Positions 44,368 through 54,491 of a stretch of 64,000 nt of DNA are shown in pieces. The stretch covers positions 496,001 through 560,000 of the forward strand of contig CBDEGT010000001.1 of NCBI GenBank assembly GCA_965237965.1, in the 5' to 3' direction. Made by a program: the position numbers and the translations under genes. The notes beneath the pieces were generated by a model, which had not been told where the DNA came from, made no database searches, and worked only from the letters and a program-made list of their open reading frames with translations. How positions within the stretch are numbered: the first letter of the stretch is position 1; every line of letters starts with the position of its first letter. Source of the DNA: UBA2988 sp965237965 (GTDB taxonomy: Bacteria; Gemmatimonadota; Gemmatimonadetes; Longimicrobiales; Gaopeijiaceae).

Positions 44368-44577
44368 CTTCTTGAACGGAATATTGTGGTTGACGAAGAG
44401 AAAACGCATTGATTCGGATTGAGCCTCTTCTATCTTTCGCAATAAGATACTAGTGCTCGGCGTTGCGTGGACGCCAACCCACTCGGCACGCTGATGCCAT
44501 GCCGCCGCGTCACTAACCACAGGCCCCATGACCGTGTTCGTACCCTCATCGATTTTGAATACCTTACCATGCGAGAA
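44368..44577 (-). pseudogene. Gene fragment interrupted by IS256 copy 1
   Basis: The minus strand reads FSHGKVFKIDEGTNTVMGPV, AWHQRAEWVGVHATPSTSIL and MRFLFVNHNIPFKK, which looks like real protein, bounded on one side by the IS256 element and on the other by an IS3 end at 44578. On the far side of the IS the minus strand leads into the leader of the DUF262 gene. The family is not recognised. Confidence 0.5.
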
Positions 44578-44850
44578 TGACCTAGCCCCCTGAAACGAGA
44601 CCAGGTCCAGTGTTAGAAACTGGGCGGGTCGAGACCGGGAGGAGGTCGAGATGGCAGCACGGAAGAACTACACGGCAGCGCAGATCATCAACGGGCTACG
44701 GCGGGTGGAAGTGGGGCTCGCCAACGGGAAGTCGATGAAAGAGGTGATCCGGGATCTAGGGGTGAGCGAGCAGACGTACTACCGGTGGCGGAGGGAGTAC
44801 GGGGGGATGAAGACGAGTCAGGCGAAGCGTCTGAAGGAGTGGGGTCGGCA
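44578..44850 (+). mobile_element. IS3-family remnant (left end plus orfA start)
   Basis: It starts TGACCTAGCCCCCTGAAACG, an IS3-type end differing from the one at 29209, followed by a leader with GGGAGGAGG before orfA. The element stops within orfA at about 44850 and passes into the leader of the mod gene. Confidence 0.7.
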
Positions 44851-44962
44851 AGTCGGCCACGCGTCACAGAGAGAAGTAGAGCAGCCGGATTTCGCGCGCG
44901 TCTCCACGATAGGAGGAAGTAACATGAGAACTGTTCCCCGTCCCCCATACGCACGGCGGTAA
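44651..44962 (+). pseudogene. IS3-family OrfA, truncated
   Basis: MAARKNYTAAQIINGLRRVE, then MKEVIRDLGVSEQTYYRWRR, is the HTH region of IS3 OrfA. After KRLKEW the frame continues in unrelated sequence to a stop at 44962. OrfB is absent. Its promoter region now lies upstream of the mod gene. Confidence 0.75.
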
Positions 44963-44966
44963 ACCC

Positions 44967-47900
44967 GTGGGAAATCCTTTCACATCAGGAAGGCTGCAGA
45001 GGAAACCGTCTCCGCCATCACCCGAGCAGGCCAGATTCCAGGATCTCCTGCGCGAGCTGTTCCAGTTCGACTGCGCGGACCTGGATTTCGGCATCTATCG
45101 GATCATGAACCGCAAGCGAGAGGTCGTCGACCGGTACATCCGTCGGGAGTTACCGGGCGTCATAGAGGAAGCCGTGGCGCGAGGATCCCTCCACACGGAT
45201 ACGGAGCGCGCACGTGGCTTCGAGGAAGCACGGGAACAGGTAATCGAGGCCTTCGGGGCAGACGTGATCGCTCCGGGCGGGGAACTCCTCAAGTACCAAG
45301 AGACTCCGCTGGGGAAGAAGTACACCCTTTGGCGCGAGCGGGCCCGGCACTCGGAATTGGCCGGGGATGTGCGGCGTGATATCTATAACCACCTCTATTC
45401 CTTTTTCAGTCGGTACTACCAGGATGGCGACTTCGTTCCGAAGCGGCGTTACTCCTGGGAGCACCCCTACGTCGTCCCCTACAACGGCGAGGAAGTCCAC
45501 TTCCACTGGGCGAATCGCGACCAGTACTACGTGAAGGCGGCGGAGTACTTCAGAGATTACAGGTACCGGACTCGCTCCGGGGTCTCGATCCGGTTCTCCC
45601 TGCGCTCAGCAAACGTCGAACAGAACGACGTGAAGGGACAGAGACGCTTCTTCTTTCCGATGCCGTCAGAAGCAACCTGGGACGAAGAGCGCCGCACCCT
45701 GGATCTGCCTTTCGACTATCGTCTGCTCACGCCCGCCGAGGCGAAGGAGCTCGGCAGGAACAACCAGCAGGAAGCTATAATCGAGCGCGCGGAAGCGTCC
45801 GTTCCGGAGGTGCTAGCCGCTGTGCCGGAGGCGGCCAAGGCACTGCTTGATCCACGGGAAGGTGACGGTGGCGACGACGATGCTCCAACTCAATTCACGT
45901 ATCACGCCCGCCGATTTGCCCGCAGGAGAACCTCGGACTTCTTCATTCACCGCGATCTCGAGGGATTCCTTGCCCGCGAACTCGAATACTACCTCCGGTC
46001 GGAGGTCCTGAGCCTCAGCTCGCTCGCGGCGGGTGGCGAGGCGCGGGCCGATGCGTGGCTCGACAAGATGCGCGTCATCCGCGAGGTCGGCCGGAATGTC
46101 ATCGAGTTCCTCGCGCAGATCGAGGGCTTCCAGAAGATGCTCTGGGAGAAGCGGAAGTTCGTCGTGGACGCTAACTACTGTGTGGCGGTAGGACTGCTTC
46201 CTGAGGAGCTTATTGCCCGCGTGTTGGAGTGCGACGCACAGTGGGAAGAGTGGCGCGCCTTGGGATGCGTCAGTGACGACGACACCCTGTTCGTCAGCGG
46301 CGATGATCCGGCCGCCCGGAGCGACTTCCTGAAGCGCAGCCCTGGGATCCTTCTCGACACCGGGCACTTTGAATCGAGCTTCGTCGCTGAGCTGCTCGCC
46401 GCGCTCGACGACATTGATGAGAAGACGGACGGCCTGGCGATCAGGAGCGAGAACTGGCAGGCCCTGAACCTGCTTGAGGAGCGGTATCGCCAAGGGTTGT
46501 CGTGCGTGTATATCGATCCGCCGTACAACACCGCCGCGTCGGCCATTCTCTATAAGAATGACTACAAGGACTCCTCCTGGCTGTCTCTGATGGCGGACCG
46601 GCTCTCCTTGTCCCGGAAGCTGCTGGAACCGTCGGGTATCCTGAGTTGCGCCATTGACGACGAAGAGGTGTCGCGGCTGCGGATCGTCATGCAGGATCTG
46701 CTTCCGAGGGAGATCGGCACCGTCGTCGTCCGATCCAACCCGGCCGGACGGAAGTCGCGCGGGCAGCTATCACCGAGCCACGAATTCGCGTTGTTCTTCG
46801 GGAACGAGGGCGCTGTGCCGGGCTCACTCCGGAAAACCGGCCCTGAGCTCGCACGCTACCGATTCGAAGACGAAATCGGGCGCTACGACTGGAACAATCT
46901 GATACGACACGGATCGAACGACCGGAGAGAAGACCGGCCTAAGCTCTTCTTCCCGATCTATGTTAGCAAGGATGATCAAGTCCGCGTTCCCGAACTCCGA
47001 TGGATAGCCGATGAGCGCCGCTACGACGTGCTTGAGGATCTCAGGGACGACGAAGTCGAAGTCTTGCCCATCAGAAGTGACGGTGACGATGCAATCGAAA
47101 AGAATTGGCACCACGGTCCAGAGAGGATCAGGGGGAATCCGGAACAGTACCGCGTCCGACGGGATGGTGGTTCGATAAACATCGATTTCATGATCCGAAT
47201 GGACATGGCCGCGATTCCTAAGACGTGGTGGGGAGACGCTCGATACGCTTCGGCCAACCGCGGCGCGAGGACTACCAAAGACCTCTTCGGACGCAAGTCC
47301 TTTGACTACCCCAAGGCCATCGGGTTGGTCGAGGACCGTCCTCGACTACTTCGCCGGCTCCGGCACCACCGGCCACGCGGTTATCAACCTCAACCGGGAG
47401 GACGGTGGCCGCCGCAAGTTCATTTTGGTCGAGATGGGTGACCATTTCGACACGGTGCTTCTGCCTCGCCTCAAGAAGGTGGCGTTCTCGCCGGAGTGGA
47501 AGAACGGCATCGCCAAGCGGGAGGCGACCAGGGAGGAGGCAGAACGTGGCCCGCGCATCATCAAGTACTTCCGCATGGAGAGCTACGAGGACGCGCTGGG
47601 CAACATCGAGTTCGAGCAGGAGGACGAGAGCCTGTTCGGCCTCGAAGACTACATGCTGCGTTACATGCTCCGGTGGGAGACGAAGGGAAGCGCGACTCTA
47701 CTGAACGTCGCGGCGCTGGACCGTCCCTTCGACTACAAGTTGCGGCTCAACCGCGGCGGGGAGGCAGAGGTGGAGGTCGACCTGCCGGAGACCTTCGGCT
47801 ACCTGCTCGGCCTCGCCGTGAAAACACGCCGCGTCTACGACGACGATGGCCGCCGGTATCTGGTCTACACGGGGCGTACTCGGGACGGGCGCAACGCGGT

Positions 47901-48087
47901 CGTTATCTGGAGGAACACCGAGGGGTGGGCGCTTGAGGACCGCGAACGGGACCGGGACTTTGTGGCGGCCAACGACATGACGTCGGGCGCGGACGAGATC
48001 TGGATGAACGGCGACTCCATGGTCAAGGACGCTCGCACGCTTGACGCTCTCTTCAAGCAGCGGATGTTCGCGTCGGCAGGCGGCTGA
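44967..48087 (+). pseudogene. mod: Type III restriction-modification methyltransferase (mod), frameshifted
   Basis: N6-adenine methyltransferase subunit. A GTG at 44967 is used; N-terminal homology (FQDLLRELFQFDCADLDFGI) supports it. Motif IV DPPY is in SCVYIDPPYNTAA (about residue 515), and the AdoMet-binding motif FAGSGTTGHAV comes later, the beta-class order. At about 47330 the frame changes from AIGLVEDRP to TVLDYFAGSG, and the joint is shorter than usual, indicating a small deletion plus frameshift between the two motifs. The second part (about 47331-48087) is complete and ends one base into res. As read, the enzyme is split and probably inactive, unless the shift is a sequencing error. 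Confidence 0.82.
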
Positions 48088-51000
48088 TGGCCCGAGGGAA
48101 ACGAGCAAGACGCTCCCCGATGGCTTCACCGAGGACTCTGTATCAACTCGAATCGCAACTCATGCTGCTCGGTTGGGCGAACCGGCAGTTCGGGTTCGAA
48201 TCCAACCAGCAGCTCTTCGATGCGCTGCGGGAGGGGCGCGAAGGGTACGACTCGGACGGCCGCAGCCATGTGGCGCGCATGCTCGGGAGCCGGGACCAGT
48301 GTGCGGTGCCCCCGGGTGACCTAGCCCGCTACGACGACAACGTGCGCCGCCACCTAGCGGCCATTAACGCGGGGAGGCGCGAGCCGATCACCTTGCGGTA
48401 CTTCCAGCAGCTCGCCGCACTCTACGCGGAACTCTTCCTGGATCGGCGCGCCACGGCCTCCGAGGCGCTTGCGCACGAGATCGACAGGTACGTGCGACAA
48501 CGGGTCCATTCCCTGCACAGCTCCTACCCGATCCGCGGAATCACCCCGGACGATCTGAACAAGCTCGCGTTCTGGATGGCGACCGGCAGCGGCAAGACGC
48601 TGATCATGCACCTCAACTACCTGCAGTTCCTGCACTACAGCGGAAGCGAGCGCCTGGACAACATCATCCTGATCACGCCCAACGAGGGGTTGAGCGCCCA
48701 GCACATGCAGGAGATGTCAGCGTCCGGCATCCCGTCGGCCCGTTTCGGCGAGGCCGGACTGGTTGCGGGCCACCCCCGGACCGTGCGCGTGACCGAGATC
48801 ACCAAGCTGGTCGAGAAGCGCAAGGGGAAGGGGACGGGGGTCAGCATCGAAGTGGACGCGCTCGGCGACCGCAATCTCGTATTCGTGGACGAAGGCCACC
48901 GGGGGGCGAGCGGGGAAGCCTGGCGTGCGGTGCGAGACGCAGTGGCCGCGCACGGCTTCACCTTCGAATACAGCGCCACGTTCGGGCAGGCTCTGGCGGC
49001 GGCCCGGGACAACAAGCTCACACTCGACTACGGCAAGTCCATCGTCTTCGACTACTCCTACCGCTACTTCCACCGGGACGGATTCGGCAAGGACTTTCGC
49101 GTCCTCAACGTGTCGGGAGACGATCCGCCCCCAGAGCTTACGGACCTGCTCCTCCTCGGCAACCTGCTGTCGTTCTACGAACAGCTCCGCGCCTACTGCG
49201 ACAACGCCTCCGACCTGCGCGCCTACAATCTGGAGCAGCCGCTGTGGGTGTTCGTGGGGGGAAGCGTCAACGCGGTCTACAAGCGACGCGGGCGTGACAC
49301 GAGTGACGTGCTCACCGTGCAGCTCTTTCTCCACCGAGTGTTGAGCGAGCCGGGCTGGGCAGTGGACGCAATCGGAAAGCTGCTGCGGGGCAATTCCGGA
49401 CTGTACGCGGCTTGGAACCTGGATCTGTTCGCGGGGCGCTTCGACGACCTGGCGAAGTCGGGGCAATCCCCCGAGCAGATCTATGCGGACATGCTGCGCA
49501 CCGTTTGCCACGCCGACGGTCCCGGCGGCCTTCGCCTGTGCGACATCCGGGGAGCGCCCGGCGAGTTGGGCCTGAAGGCCGTCGGATCGGACCACTACTT
49601 TGGCCTCACCTACATCGGGGACACCGCGAGGTTCAAGAAACTCGTGCAGAGCGGAGACGAGGGGATCATCCTGGAAGGGGATGCTGTGGGTGGCTCGATG
49701 TTCGACCGGGTCAACGAGACCGGCGCCACGGTCAACGTGCTAATCGGCGCCAAGAAGTTCGTGGAGGGCTGGAATTCGTGGCGCGTCTCGAACATGGGCC
49801 TGATGAACGTGGGGAGGGCGGAGGGCTCGGAGATCATCCAGCTCTTCGGGCGCGGCGTGCGGCTCAAGGGCAGTGGGATGTCGCTCAAGCGCAGCACGCA
49901 CCTGGAGGGCCCGCATCCGAACAATGTCGGCCTCCTGGAAACCCTCAACATCTTCGCCGTTCGCGCCGACTACATGAAGAAGTTTCGCGAGTACCTCGAG
50001 CGGGAGGGGCTGGAAGCGCAGGATCCAGTGACCTTGCGGGTTCCGATGCGGGCCAACGAAGACTTCCTGGGGAGAGGGCTGGTGGTCCCTGCTCTTCCCG
50101 ACGGAAGCAACTTCGAGGCGGACGCCAACTTCGCGCTCGAAGCAAGCGCCGTGGTGCAAGTACGAATCGACCGCGCTACGCGAGTGTCCTCTTGGGAAAG
50201 CGGGGCTAGCGGACAGCAGACGACCGAGGGCTCTGCCGGGTACGAGCGGCCGGCCGGGGAGCTGCCGCTGGGCCTGGTGGACTGGGAGGAGGCATACCTT
50301 GATCTGATGGAACATCGCCACGTCAAAGGCATGCGGCCCCTGGCTGTCCCCCGGGCGGACACGCTGAGATCGCTCGTCGAAGACGCGGCTGTGACTGTCT
50401 CGACCGACGAGCATGTGTTCACGCCCCGGAACTGGCACGACCGCGAAGATCTTCAGGCGATCGTCCATACCGTGCTCCGGCGCTGTGCGGATAAGTGCTG
50501 GCAAAGCGAGCGCCAGAGTTGGGAGGGCGAGCGCATGGATTACCGCAAGGTGGACGATTCCGACCCGAACCTGCTGCTCAACGTCGACCCTGCTGCGGCG
50601 GGGACAGGGGACGTCCGACAGGAGTCCCATTACATAGTGAGTGTCCCGCGCCCGGAAGCAGGGTTGCGCGACCAGATCGTGGAGCTCATCGCGCAGCAGG
50701 GAAAGCTCTACGAGCAGGAGCTCGGTGCGCTGGCTCGCATTCATTTCGACCGCCACCTGTATCAGCCGCTGCTCATCAAGAGCTCGAACCCGGCGGTGAC
50801 CATCTCGCCCCCGCCACTCAACGAGAGCGAAACACGTTTCGTGTGCAACCTGCGCACCTTCTGGAAGGATCGCGCAAGCGTTCTCCATGCCGACTCGGAG
50901 CTCTTCCTGCTACGCAACCACGGGCGCGGCCGAGGTGTGGGCTTCTCTCTGGAAGGAACCGGTTTCTATCCGGATTTCATCCTGTGGATGATCTCCGGCG

Positions 51001-51299
51001 ACCGGCAGCGCGTAGTTTTCGTCGAGCCGCACGGAATGCTGCACGCGAAGGCCTACGAGGAGGACGAGAAGGCCAGGCTCCACGAGCGGCTGCCGAAACT
51101 GGCGGATGGAATCGCTCGCCGGAGTGGACTCCATGGCAAGGTGAGTCTCGATTCGTTCATCGTGTCGGCCACGGACTACCATGACCTCCGGCCAAAGTAC
51201 GGTGAAGGGTCATGGACACGAGAGGACTTCGCGACCAGGCACATTCTCTTCCCGGACGAGAGTGGAGGGTATATCGAGCGGCTGCTTGCAGGGGAGTAG
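48087..51299 (+). CDS. res: Type III restriction enzyme subunit (res)
   Basis: ATP-dependent endonuclease/helicase of 1,070 residues. The ATG at 48087 shares one base with the mod stop (TGATG). Helicase motif I is WMATGSGKTLIMHLNYLQF (about 170) and motif II is LVFVDEGHRGASGEAW. Motif VI-type FGRGVRLKGSG follows. The C-terminal nuclease site is GFYPDFILWMISGDRQRVVF followed by EPHG (about 960), a PD-ExK variant. Full-length and intact. Type III Res needs Mod for DNA recognition, so with mod broken the complex should be inactive unless a Mod is supplied in trans. Confidence 0.92.
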   Translation: MARGKRARRSPMASPRTLYQLESQLMLLGWANRQFGFESNQQLFDALREGREGYDSDGRSHVARMLGSRDQCAVPPGDLARYDDNVRRHLAAINAGRREPITLRYFQQLAALYAELFLDRRATASEALAHEIDRYVRQRVHSLHSSYPIRGITPDDLNKLAFWMATGSGKTLIMHLNYLQFLHYSGSERLDNIILITPNEGLSAQHMQEMSASGIPSARFGEAGLVAGHPRTVRVTEITKLVEKRKGKGTGVSIEVDALGDRNLVFVDEGHRGASGEAWRAVRDAVAAHGFTFEYSATFGQALAAARDNKLTLDYGKSIVFDYSYRYFHRDGFGKDFRVLNVSGDDPPPELTDLLLLGNLLSFYEQLRAYCDNASDLRAYNLEQPLWVFVGGSVNAVYKRRGRDTSDVLTVQLFLHRVLSEPGWAVDAIGKLLRGNSGLYAAWNLDLFAGRFDDLAKSGQSPEQIYADMLRTVCHADGPGGLRLCDIRGAPGELGLKAVGSDHYFGLTYIGDTARFKKLVQSGDEGIILEGDAVGGSMFDRVNETGATVNVLIGAKKFVEGWNSWRVSNMGLMNVGRAEGSEIIQLFGRGVRLKGSGMSLKRSTHLEGPHPNNVGLLETLNIFAVRADYMKKFREYLEREGLEAQDPVTLRVPMRANEDFLGRGLVVPALPDGSNFEADANFALEASAVVQVRIDRATRVSSWESGASGQQTTEGSAGYERPAGELPLGLVDWEEAYLDLMEHRHVKGMRPLAVPRADTLRSLVEDAAVTVSTDEHVFTPRNWHDREDLQAIVHTVLRRCADKCWQSERQSWEGERMDYRKVDDSDPNLLLNVDPAAAGTGDVRQESHYIVSVPRPEAGLRDQIVELIAQQGKLYEQELGALARIHFDRHLYQPLLIKSSNPAVTISPPPLNESETRFVCNLRTFWKDRASVLHADSELFLLRNHGRGRGVGFSLEGTGFYPDFILWMISGDRQRVVFVEPHGMLHAKAYEEDEKARLHERLPKLADGIARRSGLHGKVSLDSFIVSATDYHDLRPKYGEGSWTREDFATRHILFPDESGGYIERLLAGE

Positions 51300-51657
51300 T
51301 TTTTGGGGGCAGCGACGGAAGGCCAAGGCCAGCCACTGCCCACGGCCGTGGCGCATCTGGCTCCAGCTCGCGCCTCAGCCGCCTGGTGCGGCGGGGCACA
51401 TACGGTTGCATACGGCCTAGCCACAGGAAAGAGGGAGAGATACCCAACAAGGAGCCTGCCAAAAGCTGAAGCCGAACAGTGCAACAAGGGGGGAGCGCGG
51501 GGGAGCTCCCGTCCGCTGACATATCTGGCCTAAGTCCTTCTGCTGGCGGGACAACAAATGCTGCCACAGCGGGGGTCAAGCCTTGACTACCCCATGTCGA
51601 AGCCTATTGAATGACTCGTCTTTTGGTACCACGGGGTCCCGCGATATCCTCTCTCAT
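51300..51657. other. Gap with no recognisable gene
   Basis: Downstream of res. Short GC-rich frames on both strands have no recognisable domain. The stretch GGCCAAGGCCAGCC near 51320 is a local repeat only. Confidence 0.35.
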
Positions 51658-51739
51658 GAGGCGACGTTCCTTTCCCCGGGCTGTCACCCGGGCTCGCTGG
51701 TTTAAATCTCAGCGCAAAGGTACGTCGCCTCTCTTTTTA
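51658..51739 (+). ncRNA. Candidate structured RNA with long outer stem and two inner hairpins
   Basis: Outer arms 51658-51673 (GAGGCGACGTTCCTTT) and 51716-51731 pair at 15 of 16 positions. Inside are two smaller stems: CCCGGG/CCCGGG around CTGTCA, and CGCTG/CAGCG around a 10-base loop. A T-rich run (TCTTTTT) follows at 51732. The shape is a three-way junction with a possible terminator tail. It is not a tRNA. Function unknown. Confidence 0.45.
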
Positions 51740-52143
51740 CACACCCTTTGATCCTAGCTCGACGGCATTCCGCCCTCGGCCAAATGTCTCCCTTCAACTA
51801 CGAAAGGAGGTACGCCCCCGCAGCTTGAATCTCTAGTCCATAACTGTCCACTGCGCGGGGCCAACTCCACTGAGTGCGCATGGTGTGGCTTTCCTCTCTC
51901 TCGCTTTAGAGGCGCGCTAGGATCTCGGCCTGCTTGACTGAGGGTTCTTCACCGGTAAGGACACCCGCCGCAATCTGGAGCCTTCCTTAGAGGTGAGCCG
52001 CGTGAGGAACCAGCCCCGCTCAAGGTTCCGGCCTCCGCAAAGATAACAGGAAGGAGGCCCGCTAGCGGCATCGAGGACGATACCCAGTTGCTGGGAGGGG
52101 ACTCGTGCCGATTGGCTGTGCAAGCGCGCGTGGAGGCGACCCG

Positions 52144-52267
52144 GATTCCCGCCACTTGATGCGATTTCCCCGGCATTTCAGTACATTCTAATCAGACTCG
52201 GTCCAACGGCAAGAACGGCAGATCGTGCAGTCCTAGTTTAACTTAGACGATTTCTTGCCGTGATTCG
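52144..52267 (+). repeat. Dispersed ~125-bp repeat, copy E
   Basis: It contains CACTTGATGCGATTTCCC, AACGGCAAGAACGGCAGATC and TTTAACTTAGACGATTTC, then CTTGCCGTGATTC. The inverted pair ACGGCAAG/CTTGCCGT is intact. An in-frame stop in the region where copies A-C are open argues that the repeat is non-coding. Confidence 0.75.
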
Positions 52268-52494
52268 GGGCTTTGGGAGTCTGCGCTACCAGCGGGCCGA
52301 CGAAGGGCAACTCCGGAAGGCCCTAGATCACCGCCGCAGAGTTCGCGCCTGAGCCCAATCAGCGGGAATCAAACGGCGGGAATCCAGTCCGAAATGCCCG
52401 TAAGTTTAATTACCCCAAGCAGATGCAAACCTGTCTACTTCTGCCGCCTCGACCTTGTTCTAGACTACAATGTGCCAGGGTTGCTGAGAGGAAG

Positions 52495-52746
52495 ATGGGA
52501 AGACTTGACTCTTCGAAGACTCGAGTGGCTCCAGTGTTCGACAGACTCTTCAACTGTGATCCGACGGGAACTGTCTGGCTTGACCGTCTGATCCGTCTTG
52601 GCTCGAGGGGGAGCGAGGTCGACTTACCCAGCCCAGTGTTCCCAGGATCGGCCGCGACCATCCGGATCGCGAACACACTGCTCGTCGTAGTACCTCCTTC
52701 GAGGCCAGCGTGTCTGTCGGATGTCCGCATCTTCGCGGTGAACTGA
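52495..52746 (+). pseudogene. Gene 5' fragment ended by an IS3 terminus
   Basis: From the ATG at 52495 (GAGAGG just upstream) 83 codons read MGRLDSSKTRVAPVFDRLFN and DPTGTVWLDRLIRLG. The stop TGA at 52744 is the first codon-sized piece of the IS3 end TGACCTGCC. The rest of the gene is absent. The family is not recognised. Confidence 0.5.
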
Positions 52747-52777
52747 CCTGCCCCCAAGAGCGGTACCACATCCTATG
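52744..52777. mobile_element. Solo IS3-family terminal sequence
   Basis: Thirty-four bases starting TGACCTGCCCCCAAGAGCGG, identical to the end at 29209. The rest of that IS is missing; an IS256-type element begins three bases later at 52781. Confidence 0.75.
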
Positions 52778-52780
52778 TTA

Positions 52781-54230
52781 GGAAGCTGTCCCAACCGTAG
52801 TTGAAGGTTCCTGATAGGGGGGAAAGAAAAGTGGTGGCTCCGGGGGTCCCGGGCCGATAGGCTCGGGTAGGCAAAAACCCCAACACGGAGCCACCACGAT
52901 GAAGAGAACGTACGAGGTAAGGGATCGGGCGGACAAGCGCGCGATCAGGGAGTTCCTGAAGCGGGAGGGGCAGTTTCTGCTTCCGATGCTTGAGCTCGTG
53001 GAGCAGACGGAGGTCGCGATCGACGAAGTCATCCAGGTGATGGGACGAGCGACGATCGAAGCGGTGCTGGAGATGAGCGCCGAGGGTGTGGCAGGCGTGA
53101 AGCAGGCAGGTCGGTCACGAGCGGAAGACGACACGGCGTGGTATGGCCGGCAGGGTGGTGTGGTTTACCTGTCGGACCGGAAGGTGCGTGTGGAGCGGCC
53201 ACGGCTTAGGCGCCGGGGAAGGTGGCGAGGTCGAGGTGCCGGCGTACGCAGCGATGCGGAGACCGGGCGCCGTGGCGGATCGGATGCTCGAGGTCCTGAT
53301 GGCGGGGGTGAGCACGCGGAAGTACGGCCGTGTGATCGGTGAGATGGCCGACACGGTCGGGGTGAGCAAGTCGGTGGTGAGCCGTGAGACGGTCGAGGCC
53401 TCGGAGCGCGTGCTGAAGGAGCTGATGGAGCGCCGGCTGGATGCGTGGGACCTCCTGGTGATCTACCTGGACGGGATCCAGATGGGCTCGCACCACGTGC
53501 TTGCTGCGGTAGGCGTGGACTCAGACGGAAAGAAGCACGTGCTGGGCGTGAGGGAAGGAGCGAGTGAGAACGCCGAGGTGACCAGCGCGCTCCTAGAGGA
53601 TCTGGTCGAGCGCGGCCTGGACCCGGGCAGGCGGCGGCTGTTCGTGATCGATGGCTCGAAAGCGCTCAGGAAGGCGATCGAGAAGGTGTTCGGCCAACGT
53701 CACCCCATCCAGCGCTGCCGCAACCACAAGCTCCGCAACGTGCTGGGTCATCTGCCGAAGGATCAGCATCCTCAGGTGAAGGCGGCGTTCCGGGCGGCGA
53801 TGAAGCTGGACGCGAAGCAGGGCGAGCAGAAGCTCGAGCAGCTCGCCCGATGGCTCGAGCGCGACCACCCCTCGGCCTCGGCCAGCCTACGCGAAGGCCT
53901 CAGCGAGATGTTCACCATCAACCGGCTCGGCCTCCCGCCGCGGCTGAGGAAGTGCCTGGGCTCGACCAACCTGATCGACAGCACCCACTCGGGCGTAAGA
54001 CGGAAGACCCGCAGGGTGACCAACTGGAAGAACGGAGCGATGGCGCTGAGGTGGGCTGCGGCCTCGTTCGTGGAGACCGAGAAGAGCTACCGGAGGATCA
54101 TCGGCTACGACCAGCTCTGGATGCTCAGGGCCCACCTCGACGACCATGAACCGGTTGCCGAAATGAGAAAGGCAGGCTAACAAGGAGACTCTCCGGAGCC
54201 ACCACCTTCAACTGTCAGCGGGACACCATC
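52781..54230 (+). mobile_element. IS256-family element, copy 2 (nearly full length)
   Basis: It runs from GGAAGCTGTCCC to GGGACACCATC, the same ends as copy 1 at 43091-44367 but in the opposite orientation. No clear target duplication flanks it. Together the two copies bracket the type III restriction-modification genes. Confidence 0.85.
52899..54180 (+). pseudogene. IS256-family transposase with one frameshift
   Basis: The first part (MKRTYEVRDRADKRAIREFL through VRVERPRLRRRG) and the second part (GEVEVPAYAAMRRPGAVADR to the end, MRKAG at 54180) are in different frames. One shift near 53210-53220 separates them. The catalytic core is otherwise intact: LVIYLDGIQMGSHHV, LFVIDGSKALRKAI, IQRCRNHKLRNVLGHLP. 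Copy 1 lacks this very region. A single indel inactivates it unless frameshifting occurs. Confidence 0.85.
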
Positions 54231-54302
54231 TGTAGGATCTCCATGGGGTGCTACGGGGGGTCTCCGCGGCCTGCTCTCTAAGATCCTCTGTGGGGGCTGA
54301 GG

Positions 54303-54475
54303 TCAGGGCCAGTTCAGTGCCGCAACCCACTGGACTGCCTCGCCTGCTTGCCGGAGCATGAGGAAGCTTTCGCCGTCAAGCGTTAGATCGTACTGACGGT
54401 GATTGATGGCGCTCCGAAACCCGGTGATGGGGTCGGACATGACCTGCCTGGCGGTGAGGAATGAATCACTCCGGC
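54303..54475 (-). pseudogene. C-terminal gene fragment beside IS3
   Basis: The minus strand reads MSDPITGFRSAINHRQYDLT, LDGESFLMLRQAGEAVQWVA and ALNWP then stop. The ending resembles C-termini of TolB/WD40-like propeller proteins and kinases (strand, DG-SFLM, then LNW), which is a guess. The upstream part is cut at the IS3 element. Confidence 0.5.
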
Positions 54476-54491
54476 TTCTCCGGAGACTTGT

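Noticed and set aside
51658..51739. tRNA or retron RNA at the structured segment
   Set aside because: No anticodon arm or TTCRA-type T-loop fits, and no reverse transcriptase gene is nearby.
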